The notes: generated from the sequence alone by a model not told the origin. Positions 21,094 through 29,898 are shown, counted from the first letter of the stretch. The stretch is 48,946 bases of DNA from Streptacidiphilus carbonis (GCF_000787775.1 NZ_BBPM01000019.1:95990-144935), one strand, 5' to 3'. Numbers and translations: made by a program.

Positions 21094-21546
21094 ATGCCGC
21101 TCGACCCTTCCTTCATCGGGCGGAGCTACCCGCCCACCGCGGCCTACGAGGTCGGCCGCGAGAAGATCCGCGAGTTCGCCGAGGCCGTCGGTGACGCCAA
21201 CCCCGCCTATCTGGACGCCGATGCGGCCAAGGCGCTGGGCCACCCCGATGTCATCGCCCCGCCGACCTTCCCCTTCCTGCTGACCTACCGGGCCGCGGCC
21301 CAGGTGGTGAACGACCCCGAGCTGGGCCTGGACTTCTCCCGGGTGGTCCACGGCGACCAGCGCTTCAGCTACACCCGTCCGGTGCGGGCGGGCGACCGGC
21401 TCTCGGTCACCTGCACCATTGATTCGATCAAGTCCCTGGCCGGGAACGACATCCTCACGGTCCGTGGCGACGTCCACGAGGAGAGCGGCGAGCACGTGGT
21501 GACCGCCCACATGATGCTGGTGGCCCGCGCCGCCGAGGGGGAGTGA
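21094..21546 (+). CDS. (3R)-hydroxyacyl dehydratase-like protein, HadA/HadC type (UPF0336)
   Basis: ATG at 21094 with GAGGAG 6 nt upstream gives the 150 aa usual for UPF0336 proteins; the longer open frame begins in the rpmG trailer. It starts MPLDPSFIGRSYPPTAAYEVGREKIREFAEAVGD, a MaoC-like hotdog fold without the full catalytic loop, and continues through PTFPFLLTYRAAAQVV and VVHGDQRFSYTRPVRAGD. In mycobacteria HadA or HadC pairs with HadB to dehydrate 3-hydroxyacyl-ACP in fatty acid elongation. The next gene supplies the HadB-like partner, and the stop and start nearly touch. In Streptomyces, which lacks mycolates, the substrate is probably a shorter acyl chain. Confidence 0.9.
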   Translation: MPLDPSFIGRSYPPTAAYEVGREKIREFAEAVGDANPAYLDADAAKALGHPDVIAPPTFPFLLTYRAAAQVVNDPELGLDFSRVVHGDQRFSYTRPVRAGDRLSVTCTIDSIKSLAGNDILTVRGDVHEESGEHVVTAHMMLVARAAEGE

Positions 21547-21548
21547 CG

Positions 21549-21977
21549 ATGACCGCACAGGTGAACTACGACGAGGTCGAGATCGGTGCGCAGTTGCCGG
21601 CCGGCTCTTTTCCTGTGACCCGCGCCACGCTGGTGCAGTACGCGGGCGCCTCCGGGGACTTCAACCCCATTCACTGGAACGAGGCGTTCGCCCGCTCGGT
21701 CGGCCTGCCGGACGTGATCGGACACGGCATGTTCACCATGGCCGAGGCGATCCGGGTGGTCACCGACTGGCTGGGGGACCCCGGCGCGGTGCTGGAGTAC
21801 GGCGTCCGCTTCACCAAGCCGGTCGTCGTTCCCAATGACGAGGCCGGTGCCGTGATCGAGGTAACCGGCAAGGTCGCGGCCAAGCTGGAGGACCGCCGGG
21901 TCCGGGTGGACCTGGTGGCCACCAGTGCCGGCGAGAAGGTGCTCGGCATGTCCCGCGCCGTGGTCCAGCTGGCCTGA
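21549..21977 (+). CDS. MaoC-family hydratase, HadB-like catalytic subunit
   Basis: ATG at 21549 has GGGGGAG a few bases upstream; a GTG at 21543 overlapping the previous stop is also possible. The 142-aa product carries the catalytic hotdog motif YAGASGDFNPIHWNEAFARSVGLPDVIGHGMFTM, in which Asp and His of DFNPIH act on the 3-hydroxyacyl thioester, then FTKPVVVPNDEAGAVIEVTGKV. It should form a heterodimer with the product just upstream, HadAB style, and supply the active site. Confidence 0.92.
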   Translation: MTAQVNYDEVEIGAQLPAGSFPVTRATLVQYAGASGDFNPIHWNEAFARSVGLPDVIGHGMFTMAEAIRVVTDWLGDPGAVLEYGVRFTKPVVVPNDEAGAVIEVTGKVAAKLEDRRVRVDLVATSAGEKVLGMSRAVVQLA

Positions 21978-21997
21978 CCTGTGGTGGCCTGATCCGT

Positions 21998-22045
21998 GGT
22001 GACGCAGGCGGTGATACAGGCGGTGACGCAGGCGGTGATACAGGC
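21998..22045. repeat. Four tandem 12-bp repeats
   Basis: GGTGACGCAGGC and GGTGATACAGGC alternate twice (a 24-bp unit in two perfect copies) directly after the HadB-like gene and just before its terminator. Only two bases differ between the subunits. Confidence 0.85.
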
Positions 22046-22082
22046 GCCCCCCGGACTTCACTCAAGACTTCCGGAGGGGCGC
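22044..22082 (+). terminator. Terminator of the dehydratase pair
   Basis: GCGCCCCCCGGA near 22044 pairs with TCCGGAGGGGCGC ending at about 22082 around a loop of about 15 nt; TTCTCGCTTTC follows. Confidence 0.7.
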
Positions 22083-22118
22083 TTCTCGCTTTCCCGACCT
22101 GCCGGTCAGCCCTTGCGG

Positions 22119-22140
22119 AGTTAGTAATCAGCCACTAACT
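22119..22140. promoter_or_regulatory. Operator-like palindrome upstream of the TetR gene
   Basis: AGTTAGT at 22119-22125 and ACTAACT at 22134-22140 are perfect inverted arms 8 nt apart. The site ends 8 nt before the tetR ATG, fitting autoregulation. Confidence 0.65.
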
Positions 22141-22148
22141 TTAAACCC

Positions 22149-22709
22149 ATGGCGAAGACGAGCGTGCGGATGTCGGCGGAGGAGCGGCGTGAGAGCGTCA
22201 TCCGCGCCTCCTTGGTCGAGTTTGCCGAGCGCGGCTACCACGGCACCTCCACCCAGGCGATCGCGACCCGGGTCGGCGTGTCCCAGCCCTATCTCTTCCG
22301 ACTCTTCCCCAGCAAGCGGGCGCTCTTCGAGGCCGTTGTCCGGCGCTGCATGGACGACGTCAGGGACACCTTCCTGAAGGCCGCCGAGGGGCTGGAGGGC
22401 CAGCAGGCACGCGAGGCCATGGGGCTCGCCTATGTCGAGTTGATCACCGACCGCACCCGGCTGCTGATGCAGATGCAGATGTACGTCTCCACCTTCGCCG
22501 CTGAGTCGGCCGGTGACGCCGAGGTGGGGGAGGCGGTCCGGGCGATGTGGGTCGAGCTCTGGGATGCCGTGTCGACGGCCGCCGGGATGACCCCGGAGGA
22601 GGCCACCGGCTTCTTCGCCCACGGCATGCTGATCAACGCACTGGTCGCGATGGGCTTCCCGCCGGAGCACCGGCTCTGGCAGGGCTTCGGCGACGCCCCG
22701 GGCTGTTAG
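22149..22709 (+). CDS. TetR-family transcriptional regulator
   Basis: A 186-aa protein. The N-terminal HTH is typical: RRESVIRASLVEFAERGYHGTSTQAIATRVGVSQPYLFRLFPSKRALFEAVV (about 14-65), in which the recognition helix is GVSQPYLFRLF. The remaining helices (LGLEGQQ onward, EEATGFFAHGMLINALVAMGF near the end) form the ligand-binding dimer domain. Palindromes lie before this gene and before the MFS transporter gene that follows, so it most likely represses itself and the transporter until a drug or metabolite binds. Same strand and 125-nt spacing suggest separate promoters. Confidence 0.93.
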   Translation: MAKTSVRMSAEERRESVIRASLVEFAERGYHGTSTQAIATRVGVSQPYLFRLFPSKRALFEAVVRRCMDDVRDTFLKAAEGLEGQQAREAMGLAYVELITDRTRLLMQMQMYVSTFAAESAGDAEVGEAVRAMWVELWDAVSTAAGMTPEEATGFFAHGMLINALVAMGFPPEHRLWQGFGDAPGC

Positions 22710-22769
22710 GGCCGGTCTGCCCCGACCGACGCGGACCGCCCCCTTCCCGAGCCCTCTCCCGCCCTCGAA

Positions 22770-22787
22770 AGTTATTGATCAATAACT
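22770..22787. promoter_or_regulatory. Perfect 18-bp palindrome upstream of the MFS gene
   Basis: AGTTATTGATCAATAACT is a perfect palindrome in an otherwise GC-rich region and shares the outer AGTTA/TAACT with the palindrome before tetR. Likely TetR operator. Confidence 0.75.
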
Positions 22788-22834
22788 CATCAGGTTCCCC
22801 CCGAGCCGGGGGGCATCAACCAAAGGGAACCGTC

Positions 22835-24268
22835 ATGCGCAAGGGAAACCCAGCAGTCTGGGCCTTCGTGATCACCAGCACGGCCGGTTTCATGGCCGCG
22901 CTGGACAACCTGGTCGTCACCACCGCCCTGCCCTCCATCAGGACCCACCTCGGAGGTGGGATCACCGACCTGGAGTGGACCGTCAACGCCTACACCCTCA
23001 CCTTCGCGGTGCTGCTCATGCTCGGCGCGGGGCTGGGCGACCGCTTCGGCCGCCGCCGCCTCTTCACCGTCGGCCTCGGCCTGTTCACCCTGTCCTCGCT
23101 GGCCGCGGCGCTGGCGCCGGGCATCGGCGAGCTCATCGCCGCCCGCGCCGCCCAGGGCGTCGGAGCCGCCCTGCTCACCCCGGTCAGCCTGACCCTGCTC
23201 ACCTCGGCCGTGCCGCCCGCCAAGCGCGGTCTGGCCTTCGGCGCCTGGGGCGCGGTGAACGGCATGGCTGTCGCCATGGGACCGCTGATCGGCGGCACCG
23301 TGGTCGAGCACCTCTCCTGGCAGTGGATCTTCGCCCTGAACGTCCCGATCGGGCTGGCCCTGCTGCCGCTGGCCCGACTGCGGCTGACCGAGAGCCGCGG
23401 TCCCAACAGCCGCCTCGACATCCCCGGCACCGCCCTGGCCAGTGCCGCTCTCTTCGGCATCGTCTTCGCCCTGATCCGCGGCAACGCCGACGGCTGGACC
23501 AGCTCAACCGTGCTGGCCGCCCTGGTCTCCGGCATCCTGCTGCTGGTCGGATTCGTCGTCTGGGAACTGCGCACCGACGCCCCGCTGCTGCCGATGCGGC
23601 TGTTCCGCAACCGTGCCTTCGCCGCCGTGAACAGCGCCTCACTGCTGATGTCGCTGGGCATGTTCGGTTCGATCTTCCTGCTGAGCCAGTGGCTGCAGAC
23701 CGCCCAGGGCTACAGCCCGATGGAGGCCGGCGTCCGGATGCTCCCGTGGACCGCCATGCCCATGCTCGTCGCCCCGCTGGCCGGGATGCTGGCCGACCGG
23801 ATCGGCGGAAGGATCATCATCGCCGCCGGGCTCGCCCTGCAGGCCGGCGGACTGGTCTGGTTCGCCCTGATCACCGCCGCCCATGTCTCCTACGGTTCGC
23901 AGATCCCGGCTCTGGTCCTCTCCGGCGTGGGGATGGCGCTCTTCTTCGCCCCGGTCACCACGGTGCTGATGGGATCGGTGCGGCCGGAGGAGCAGGGGGT
24001 CGCCTCCGGTGCGAACAACGCCTTCCGGGAGATCGGCGGAGCCCTCGGTGTGGCGGTGCTCACCTCGGTCTTCACCGCCAACGGGGACTTCAGCAGTGCC
24101 CAGCGCTACGCCGACGGCCTGGGCCCGGCGATCTGGGTCGGCGCGGCCGCGATCGCCGCCGCCACCGTGGCGGCGCTGATCGTCCCGCGGTGGCGCCGCG
24201 CCGCCGCCACGGTCCCGGACCCGACGGACGCCGGGGACGCTGCGCCGGCCCTCAGCCCCGCCGCCTGA
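22835..24268 (+). CDS. MFS drug:proton antiporter, DHA2 (14-TMS) type
   Basis: ATG at 22835, with AAAGGG upstream, gives 477 aa; the open frame further upstream overlaps tetR and is a shadow. Features of the 14-helix DHA2 class: FMAALDNLVVTTALPSI in helix 1 (the D-x-x-x-V-x-x-A-L-P motif C-like signature), LGDRFGRRRLF in loop 2-3, GVGAALLTPVSLTLL in helix 5, and GVGMALFFAPVTTVLMGSV near helix 11. The protein probably exports a lipophilic or cationic drug in exchange for protons. It is most likely repressed by the adjacent TetR protein. Confidence 0.92.
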   Translation: MRKGNPAVWAFVITSTAGFMAALDNLVVTTALPSIRTHLGGGITDLEWTVNAYTLTFAVLLMLGAGLGDRFGRRRLFTVGLGLFTLSSLAAALAPGIGELIAARAAQGVGAALLTPVSLTLLTSAVPPAKRGLAFGAWGAVNGMAVAMGPLIGGTVVEHLSWQWIFALNVPIGLALLPLARLRLTESRGPNSRLDIPGTALASAALFGIVFALIRGNADGWTSSTVLAALVSGILLLVGFVVWELRTDAPLLPMRLFRNRAFAAVNSASLLMSLGMFGSIFLLSQWLQTAQGYSPMEAGVRMLPWTAMPMLVAPLAGMLADRIGGRIIIAAGLALQAGGLVWFALITAAHVSYGSQIPALVLSGVGMALFFAPVTTVLMGSVRPEEQGVASGANNAFREIGGALGVAVLTSVFTANGDFSSAQRYADGLGPAIWVGAAAIAAATVAALIVPRWRRAAATVPDPTDAGDAAPALSPAA

Positions 24269-24329
24269 CGGCGCCGTCCGGACCGGCCCTGCCCGCCGGG
24301 CACTCCCGATCCGCCCGATCCGCCCGGTC

Positions 24330-24361
24330 GCCCCGTCCGCCCCAGATAGGGCGGGCGGGGC
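24330..24361 (+). terminator. MFS gene terminator
   Basis: GCCCCGTCCGCCC at 24330-24342 pairs with GGGCGGGCGGGGC at 24349-24361 (one G-U pair) around a 6-nt loop. Confidence 0.75.
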
Positions 24362-24378
24362 GGCTCCGGGTCCACCCT

Positions 24379-24384
24379 TAGGCT
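24379..24384 (+). promoter_or_regulatory. -10 element for a leaderless murB transcript
   Basis: TAGGCT fits the actinobacterial TANNNT -10 consensus and lies 6 nt before the GTG start; there is no ribosome-binding site. This is the layout of leaderless mRNAs. Confidence 0.6.
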
Positions 24385-24390
24385 GGTCCC

Positions 24391-25449
24391 GTGCAGGAAC
24401 TCCAGGACGCCCCCCTCGCCCCGCTGACCACCTTCCGCCTGGGCGGACCGGCCCGAAGGCTGGTGACCGCGACCACCGACGCCGAGGTCGTCGAGACCGT
24501 CCGGCAGGCGGACCGCTCCGGCGAACCGCTGCTGGTCCTCGGCGGCGGGAGCAATCTGGTGATCGGGGACAAGGGCTTCGAGGGCACGGTCCTGCACATC
24601 GCGACCCTCGGCCGCAGCCTCGACGGAACGGTGCTGGAGGCGGCGGCCGGCGAGGTCTGGGCCGATCTGGTCAGCGAGACGGTGCTCCGGCACGGCCTGG
24701 CCGGGATCGAGTTCCTGGCCGGCATCCCCGGCTCGGTCGGTGCCACGCCGGTCCAGAACGTCGGTGCCTACGGGCAGGAGGTCGCCGACACCGTCACCGA
24801 GGTCGTCGCCTTCGACCGCGCCACCGACCGCGTGGTCACCCTGGCCGCGGCCGACTGCGACTTCTCCTACCGGAACAGCCGGTTCAAGGCCGCGCCGGAA
24901 CGCTATGTGGTTCTCCGGGTCCGCTTCGCCCTGGAGGACGCCGGCGGCCGCTCCACTCCGGTCCGCTACGCCGAGGCGGCCCGTACCCTCGGCGTCGAGC
25001 CGGGGGAGCGGGCGGAGCTCACCGCGGCACGCGAAGCCGTCCTGAAACTGCGCGCCGGCAAGGGCATGGTCCTCGACCCGGACGACCACGACACCTGGTC
25101 GGCCGGCTCCTTCTTCACCAACCCGGTCCTGGCCCCCGAGCAGTTCGCCGCCTTCACCGCCCGGGTCCGCGACCGGCTCGGCCCGGAGGCCGCCTTCCCC
25201 GCCTATCCGGCGGCGGACGGCAGCACCAAGACCTCGGCCGCCTGGCTGATCGAGAAGTCCGGCTTCGCCAAGGGGTACGGCTCCGGCCGGGCCCGCCTCT
25301 CCGGCAAGCACACCCTGGCACTGACCAACCGCGGCCAGGCGACCACCGAGGACCTGCTGGCCCTCGCCCGGGAGATCCGCAGCGGCGTCCTGGCCGCCTT
25401 CGGCGTGACCCTGGTCATCGAACCCGTGCTGGTCGGCGTGGAGCTCTGA
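24391..25449 (+). CDS. murB: UDP-N-acetylenolpyruvoylglucosamine reductase
   Basis: The product is 352 aa, the usual actinobacterial length. FAD-binding segments: VLGGGSNLVIGDKGFEG (about 50-66), EFLAGIPGSVGATPVQNVGAYGQE (about 108-131). Substrate and catalytic segments: FSYRNSRFK, AGSFFTNPVL with the catalytic Ser, SAAWLIEKSGFAKGYG, LSGKHTLALTNRGQA, and a final VIEPVLVG with the catalytic Glu. MurB reduces enolpyruvyl-UDP-GlcNAc to UDP-MurNAc with NADPH in the cytoplasm, a committed step of peptidoglycan synthesis. It starts with GTG directly after a -10 box, suggesting leaderless translation. Confidence 0.96.
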   Translation: MQELQDAPLAPLTTFRLGGPARRLVTATTDAEVVETVRQADRSGEPLLVLGGGSNLVIGDKGFEGTVLHIATLGRSLDGTVLEAAAGEVWADLVSETVLRHGLAGIEFLAGIPGSVGATPVQNVGAYGQEVADTVTEVVAFDRATDRVVTLAAADCDFSYRNSRFKAAPERYVVLRVRFALEDAGGRSTPVRYAEAARTLGVEPGERAELTAAREAVLKLRAGKGMVLDPDDHDTWSAGSFFTNPVLAPEQFAAFTARVRDRLGPEAAFPAYPAADGSTKTSAAWLIEKSGFAKGYGSGRARLSGKHTLALTNRGQATTEDLLALAREIRSGVLAAFGVTLVIEPVLVGVEL

Positions 25450-25542
25450 CACCGGCGAAGGCCGCCCACGAACCGCACCCGCGAACCTCGTCCACGAACC
25501 TCGTCCGCGAACGCCGCCCGCCGGCTCAGCCCGTCAGTCGGC

Positions 25543-26580
25543 TCAGCCCACCAGCCAGCTGTCCACCCCGGCCAGCAGTTCCTTCTTCACGTCCTCCGGC
25601 GCCCGCGAACCGCGTACCGACTGCCGGGCCAGCTCGGCCAGTTCGGCGTCGCTGAAACCGTGCACGGTGCGCGCCGACTGGTACTGCTCGGCCAGCCGCG
25701 AGCCGAACAGCAGCGGGTCGTCGGCGCCCAGCGCCATCGGCACCCCGGCGTCGAACAGTGTGCGCAGCGGTACGTCCTCCGGCTTCTCGTACACGCCCAG
25801 CGCCACATTGGACGCGGGGCACACCTCACAGGTGATCTGACGGTCCGCCAGCCGCTGCATCAGCCGGGGGTCCTCGGCGGCGCGCACCCCGTGGCCGATC
25901 CGCCCGGCGCCCAGGTCGTCCAGGCAGTCCCGGACGCTGGACGGGCCCGCCAGCTCGCCGCCGTGCGGTGCGGCCAGCAGCCCGCCGTCCCTGGCGATGG
26001 CGAAGGCCCGGTCGAAGTCCCTCGCCATGCCCCGCCGTTCGTCATTGGACAGCCCGAAGCCGACCACGCCGCGGTCGGCGTAGCGGATCGCCAGCCGGGC
26101 CAGGGTGCGGGCGTCCAGCGGGTGCTTCATCCGGTTGGCGGCGATCAGGATCCTGATGCCGACCCCGGTACTCCGTGAGGCGTCCTGCACCGCCCCGAGG
26201 ATCAGCTCGATCGCCGGGATCAGGCCGCCCAGCCTGGGCGCGTAGGAGGTCGGATCGACCTGGATCTCCAACCAGCCGCTGCCGTCGGCCCGTTCGTCCT
26301 CCGCGGCTTCCTGCACCAGCCGCCGGATGTCGTTCTCGTCGCGCAGCACCGACCGCGCCATGTCGTAGAGCCGCTGGAACCGGAACCAGCCGCGTTCGTC
26401 GGTCGCCCTGAGCTTCGGCGGGGTGCCGGAGCTCAATGCCTCGGGCAGGTGCACTCCGTGCCTGTCGGCGAGCTCCAGCAGCGTGGCCGGACGCATGGAG
26501 CCGGTGAAGTGCAGATGCAGATGGGCCTTGGGCAGCAGACGAACATCGCGGACGGCCGGCGCGGTGGGTACCTGTTCCAT
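25543..26580 (-). CDS. add: Adenosine deaminase
   Basis: The 345-aa product has the complete metal site of the family: HLHLHFTGS (His20 and His22), APHGGE (third metal His and catalytic Glu in HxGE), GRIGHGV, and the late Asp pair in LGADDPLLFG. Cellular adenosine deaminases usually have STDDP there; GADDP is a small change. EVCPASNVALGVY is the usual purine-site strand. The enzyme converts adenosine to inosine and ammonia in purine salvage. It follows aspC on the same strand after a strong terminator, so it has its own promoter in 26581-26650. No ribosome-binding site is obvious before ATG 26580. Confidence 0.94.
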   Translation of the reverse strand: MEQVPTAPAVRDVRLLPKAHLHLHFTGSMRPATLLELADRHGVHLPEALSSGTPPKLRATDERGWFRFQRLYDMARSVLRDENDIRRLVQEAAEDERADGSGWLEIQVDPTSYAPRLGGLIPAIELILGAVQDASRSTGVGIRILIAANRMKHPLDARTLARLAIRYADRGVVGFGLSNDERRGMARDFDRAFAIARDGGLLAAPHGGELAGPSSVRDCLDDLGAGRIGHGVRAAEDPRLMQRLADRQITCEVCPASNVALGVYEKPEDVPLRTLFDAGVPMALGADDPLLFGSRLAEQYQSARTVHGFSDAELAELARQSVRGSRAPEDVKKELLAGVDSWLVG

Positions 26581-26651
26581 CCACAGATCTTTGCGTATTC
26601 AGCCTGATGGCGGAAAACAACCAGGTCAAGACGCTCGATCGGGTGAAAGTA

Positions 26652-26691
26652 GGGGCCCGTCGGCCCGGCCGCGGCCGGGCCGACGGGCCCC
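26652..26691 (-). terminator. aspC terminator
   Basis: A perfect 19-bp inverted repeat (GGGGCCCGTCGGCCCGGCC at 26652-26670, complement at 26673-26691) with only two unpaired bases, 35 nt after the aspC stop. It would isolate add from aspC. Confidence 0.85.
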
Positions 26692-26725
26692 GGGTGTCAG
26701 GCCCCGGGGGAGGCCCCGGAACCAC

Positions 26726-27973
26726 TCAGTCCTGGGCCTCGCCCAGCAGCTTCTGCAGTCGCGACACGCCCTCGACCAGGTCCTCGTCGCCCAGCGCGTA
26801 CGACAGCCGCAGGTATCCCGGCGTCCCGAAGGCCTCGCCGGGAACCACCGCGACCTCGGCCTCGTCCAGGACCAGCGCGGCCAGCTCCGCGGACGACTGC
26901 GGCCGCCGGCCCCGGATCTCCTTGCCCAGCAGCCCCTTCACCGACGGGTACGCGTAGAACGCGCCCTCGGGCTCGGGGCAGACCACGCCGGGGATCTCGT
27001 TGAGCATCCGCACGACGGTCTGCCGGCGGCGGTCGAAGGCCGTCTTCATCTCGTCCACGGCCGCCAGGTCGCCGGAGACCGCCGCCAGCGCCGCCACCTG
27101 CGCGACATTGCTCACGTTGGACGTCGCGTGCGACTGCAGGTTGGTCGCCGCCTTGATCACGTCCTTGGGGCCGACCATCCAGCCGACCCGCCAGCCGGTC
27201 ATCGCATAGGTCTTGGCGACCCCGTTCACCACGATGCACTTGTCCGCCAGCTCGGGCACGGCCACCGGCATCGAGACGAACTCCGCGTCCCCGTAGACCA
27301 GGTGCTCGTAGATCTCGTCGGTGAGCACCCACAGGCCGTGCTCCGCGGCCCAGCGGCCCACCGCCTCCACCTCGGCGCGGGTGTAGACGGCGCCGGTCGG
27401 GTTGGAGGGCGAGACGAACAGCAGCACCTTGGTGTTCTCGGTGCGCGCGGCCTCCAGCTGCTCCACCGTCACCTTGTAGCCGGTGGTCTCGTCGGCCACC
27501 ACCTCGACCGCGACACCGCCGGCCAGCTGGATCGACTCCGGGTAGGTGGTCCAGTACGGCGCCGGGACGACGACCTCGTCGCCCGGGTCGAGGATCGCGG
27601 CGAAGGCCTCGTAGATGGCCTGCTTGCCGCCGTTGGTCACCAGCACCTGCGAGGGCTCGACGGTCCAGCCGGAGTCCCGCAGGGTCTTCGCCGCGATGGC
27701 GGCCTTGAGCTCGGGCAGTCCGCCGGCCGGGGTGTACCGGTGGTTCTTGGGGTCGCGGCAGGCGGCCACGGCCGCGTCCACGATGTAGTCCGGCGTCGGG
27801 AAGTCGGGCTCGCCGGCGCCGAAGCCGATCACCGGGCGTCCGGCGGCCTTGAGGGCCTTGGCCTTGGCGTCGACGGCGAGGGTCGCGGACTCCGCGATGG
27901 CGCCGATACGGGCCGAGACCCGACGGTCGGCCGGACGGATGCTGGGGTCTGGGTGGGGAAACGCAGCGCTCAT
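26726..27973 (-). CDS. aspC: Pyridoxal phosphate-dependent aspartate aminotransferase (class Ib)
   Basis: A 415-aa fold-type I aminotransferase. Substrate-side [13 protein letters not shown] at about 49-61, PLP-binding TNGGKQAIY at 113-121, SPSNPTG at 188-194, [11 protein letters not shown] around 217-227, and PLP lysine Lys254 in [14 protein letters not shown]. The C-terminus is intact. It interconverts aspartate and 2-oxoglutarate with oxaloacetate and glutamate; class Ib members may also use prephenate or other substrates. Its place beside tRNA-Trp and secE is the standard Streptomyces order. Confidence 0.94.
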   Translation of the reverse strand: MSAAFPHPDPSIRPADRRVSARIGAIAESATLAVDAKAKALKAAGRPVIGFGAGEPDFPTPDYIVDAAVAACRDPKNHRYTPAGGLPELKAAIAAKTLRDSGWTVEPSQVLVTNGGKQAIYEAFAAILDPGDEVVVPAPYWTTYPESIQLAGGVAVEVVADETTGYKVTVEQLEAARTENTKVLLFVSPSNPTGAVYTRAEVEAVGRWAAEHGLWVLTDEIYEHLVYGDAEFVSMPVAVPELADKCIVVNGVAKTYAMTGWRVGWMVGPKDVIKAATNLQSHATSNVSNVAQVAALAAVSGDLAAVDEMKTAFDRRRQTVVRMLNEIPGVVCPEPEGAFYAYPSVKGLLGKEIRGRRPQSSAELAALVLDEAEVAVVPGEAFGTPGYLRLSYALGDEDLVEGVSRLQKLLGEAQD

Positions 27974-28201
27974 GTCTGCATGCTCCCAGAAGCCGCGCCG
28001 CCCGGGCGGCGACGTTCACGGATCGACGCGTCCGCAGATCACCACCGGTCCTGCCGGGACTACCCATTCGACCAATCGCCGCTCCACCCCCTACACTCAA
28101 GCCTCGATGGTCCCGCCCGAAGGCTCAGGGGGCAGCGTTCACCGCGCAGCCACCCCGATACGGTAGGTTGGGCCTCGCGAATCCGCTGGTCGCGGATTCA
28201 A

Positions 28202-28274
28202 AGGGTCGTAGCTCAATTGGTAGAGCACCGGTCTCCAAAACCGGCGGTTGGGGGTTCAAGTCCCTCCGGCCCTG
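28202..28274 (+). tRNA. tRNA-Trp (anticodon CCA)
   Basis: A 73-nt cloverleaf: acceptor AGGGTCG pairs with CGGCCCT (one G-U), D-arm AGCTCAATTGGTAGAGC, anticodon loop with CCA, T-loop TTCAAGT, discriminator G. CCA is not encoded. It lies 110 nt before secE, the usual actinobacterial arrangement. Confidence 0.95.
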
Positions 28275-28384
28275 CTGGCCGCCCTGTTGCAGAACGGCAA
28301 CAGGCGGTACCGTCAGCACTGCATTCCCGAGACCGCAAGCACTGCGGATCTCGCAACAGGTACCCGGATTCAGGTGAGGGACGA

Positions 28385-28717
28385 GTGACGGAGACCGTGG
28401 GCTCCACCGCGACACCTGACAGTGGTAACGCGGCGGACGAACAGAGCGAGACTCTGTCCCGCCGTGACCGCAAGCGTGCCAACAAGGCTGCGGGCAAGGA
28501 CGGCAAGAAGAAGCGTGGGGATCGCCCCAACATCTTCGCCCGAGTGGCACTCTTCTACCGGCAGATCATCGCCGAGCTGCGCAAGGTCGTCTGGCCGAGC
28601 CGCAATGACCTCACCACGTACACGACCGTCGTCGTGGTCTTCGTCGTGGTGATCATGGCTCTGGTGTACGGCCTGGACACCGGCTTCTCGTCGCTCGCCA
28701 AGCTCGTCTTCGCCTGA
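28385..28717 (+). CDS. secE: Preprotein translocase subunit SecE
   Basis: GTG at 28385 with GAGGG just upstream; the much longer open frame to the left is antisense to aspC. The 110-aa product has a charged N-terminal extension (SRRDRKRANKAAGKDGKKKRGD), the amphipathic FARVALFYRQIIAELRKVVWPSRNDLTTYT block, and one membrane helix (TVVVVFVVVIMALVYGLD). SecE clamps the SecY channel. The single membrane segment and Lys/Arg-rich extension are typical of actinobacteria. Confidence 0.95.
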   Translation: MTETVGSTATPDSGNAADEQSETLSRRDRKRANKAAGKDGKKKRGDRPNIFARVALFYRQIIAELRKVVWPSRNDLTTYTTVVVVFVVVIMALVYGLDTGFSSLAKLVFA

Positions 28718-28899
28718 CCGGCGCTCTCCGCCGATCGGGTCGGCCCGGTCCGAGCCCTGTGGGACAACCCGGTCCGGGCGCTCCGCTACCGTTGTGTCGG
28801 TATCGTTGAGTATCCGAGCCGCCCGCAGCCAAGCCCTGCTTCTCCCTGTGGACGGTCCGGTACCGTCCCACCCTTCATCTCCAGGAAGAAGCAGCCAAC

Positions 28900-29823
28900 G
28901 TGTCTGAGTCCCACCTGTACGACGCCGCGCAGGCCCCCGAGGCTGACGAAGCCGTCGAGTCGGCCGACGCTGCGGAGCAGGACGCGTCTGCGTGGGCCGA
29001 GGCCGACGACTCCGCCGAGCAGATCGTCGAGAACGCCGACGGTGACGAAGACGAGGTCGAGGCTGCCGACGCCGCCGCCGGCGGGTCCTCCGAGGAGGAG
29101 GCGCTGACCGTGGTCTCCGCAGACGAGTCCGAGGCCCTCGAAGCGGCGGAGGAAGCCGAAGCCGAGGTCACCGACATCGAGGTCACCGAGGTCACGGAGG
29201 CCGACGAGGTCGAGGTCGACCCGATCGTCGCGTTCCGCGAGGAACTGCGCACCGCCGCCGGCGAGTGGTACGTCATCCACACCTACGCCGGCTACGAGAA
29301 CCGGGTGAAGTCCAACCTGGAGCAGCGCGCCGTCTCGCTCAACGTCGAGGACTACATCTACCAGGCCGAGGTGCCCCAGGAAGAGGTCGTCCAGATCAAG
29401 AACGGCGAGCGCAAGACGACCCGCCAGAACAAGCTCCCCGGCTACGTGCTGGTCCGAATGGACCTCACCAACGAGTCCTGGGGCGTGGTCCGCAACACCC
29501 CCGGCGTCACCGGCTTCGTCGGCAACGCCTACGACCCGTACCCGCTGACCCTGGACGAGGTCGTCAAGATGCTCGCCCCCGAGGTCGAGCGCGCCGCCGC
29601 CCGCGAGGCGGGCCGCCCGGTGCAGGTCAGCTCCTCCGAGATCCAGGTCCTGGACTTCGAGGTCGGCGACTCGGTCACGGTCACCGACGGCCCCTTCGCC
29701 ACCCTCCAGGCGACCATCAACGAGATCAACCCGGACTCCAAGAAGGTCAAGGGCCTGGTCGAGATCTTCGGCCGGGAGACCCCGGTCGAGCTCTCCTTCG
29801 ACCAGATCGCCAAGAACGACTGA
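28900..29823 (+). CDS. nusG: Transcription termination/antitermination protein NusG
   Basis: GTG at 28900, with AGGAAG upstream, gives 307 aa. Residues 1-115 are an Asp/Glu/Ala-rich, probably disordered extension seen in Streptomyces NusG. The NGN domain starts at about 122 ([20 protein letters not shown]) and includes [13 protein letters not shown] and [10 protein letters not shown]; the KOW domain covers about 252-303 ([21 protein letters not shown] ... [15 protein letters not shown]). NusG binds RNA polymerase and couples it to Rho and to ribosomes. It is separated from secE by 182 nt, longer than in many bacteria. Confidence 0.95.
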   Translation: MSESHLYDAAQAPEADEAVESADAAEQDASAWAEADDSAEQIVENADGDEDEVEAADAAAGGSSEEEALTVVSADESEALEAAEEAEAEVTDIEVTEVTEADEVEVDPIVAFREELRTAAGEWYVIHTYAGYENRVKSNLEQRAVSLNVEDYIYQAEVPQEEVVQIKNGERKTTRQNKLPGYVLVRMDLTNESWGVVRNTPGVTGFVGNAYDPYPLTLDEVVKMLAPEVERAAAREAGRPVQVSSSEIQVLDFEVGDSVTVTDGPFATLQATINEINPDSKKVKGLVEIFGRETPVELSFDQIAKND

Positions 29824-29859
29824 CGCCGACCGTTCGCAGCACTGCCCGACCGAGCACCG

Positions 29860-29898
29860 CCCGGGGGCCCCGTACCGCCGAGGTACGGGGCCCTCGGG
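29860..29898 (+). terminator. nusG terminator
   Basis: A 17-nt arm starting CCCGGGGGCCCCGTACC at 29860 pairs with GGTACGGGGCCCTCGGG at 29882-29898 (one mismatch) around a 5-nt loop, 37 nt after the nusG stop. It isolates nusG from the next gene. Confidence 0.8.

Noticed and set aside
25472-25515. Repeated CGAACCTCGTCC units between murB and add
   Set aside because: Only two imperfect copies in a short convergent spacer; treated as chance or decayed terminator sequence.
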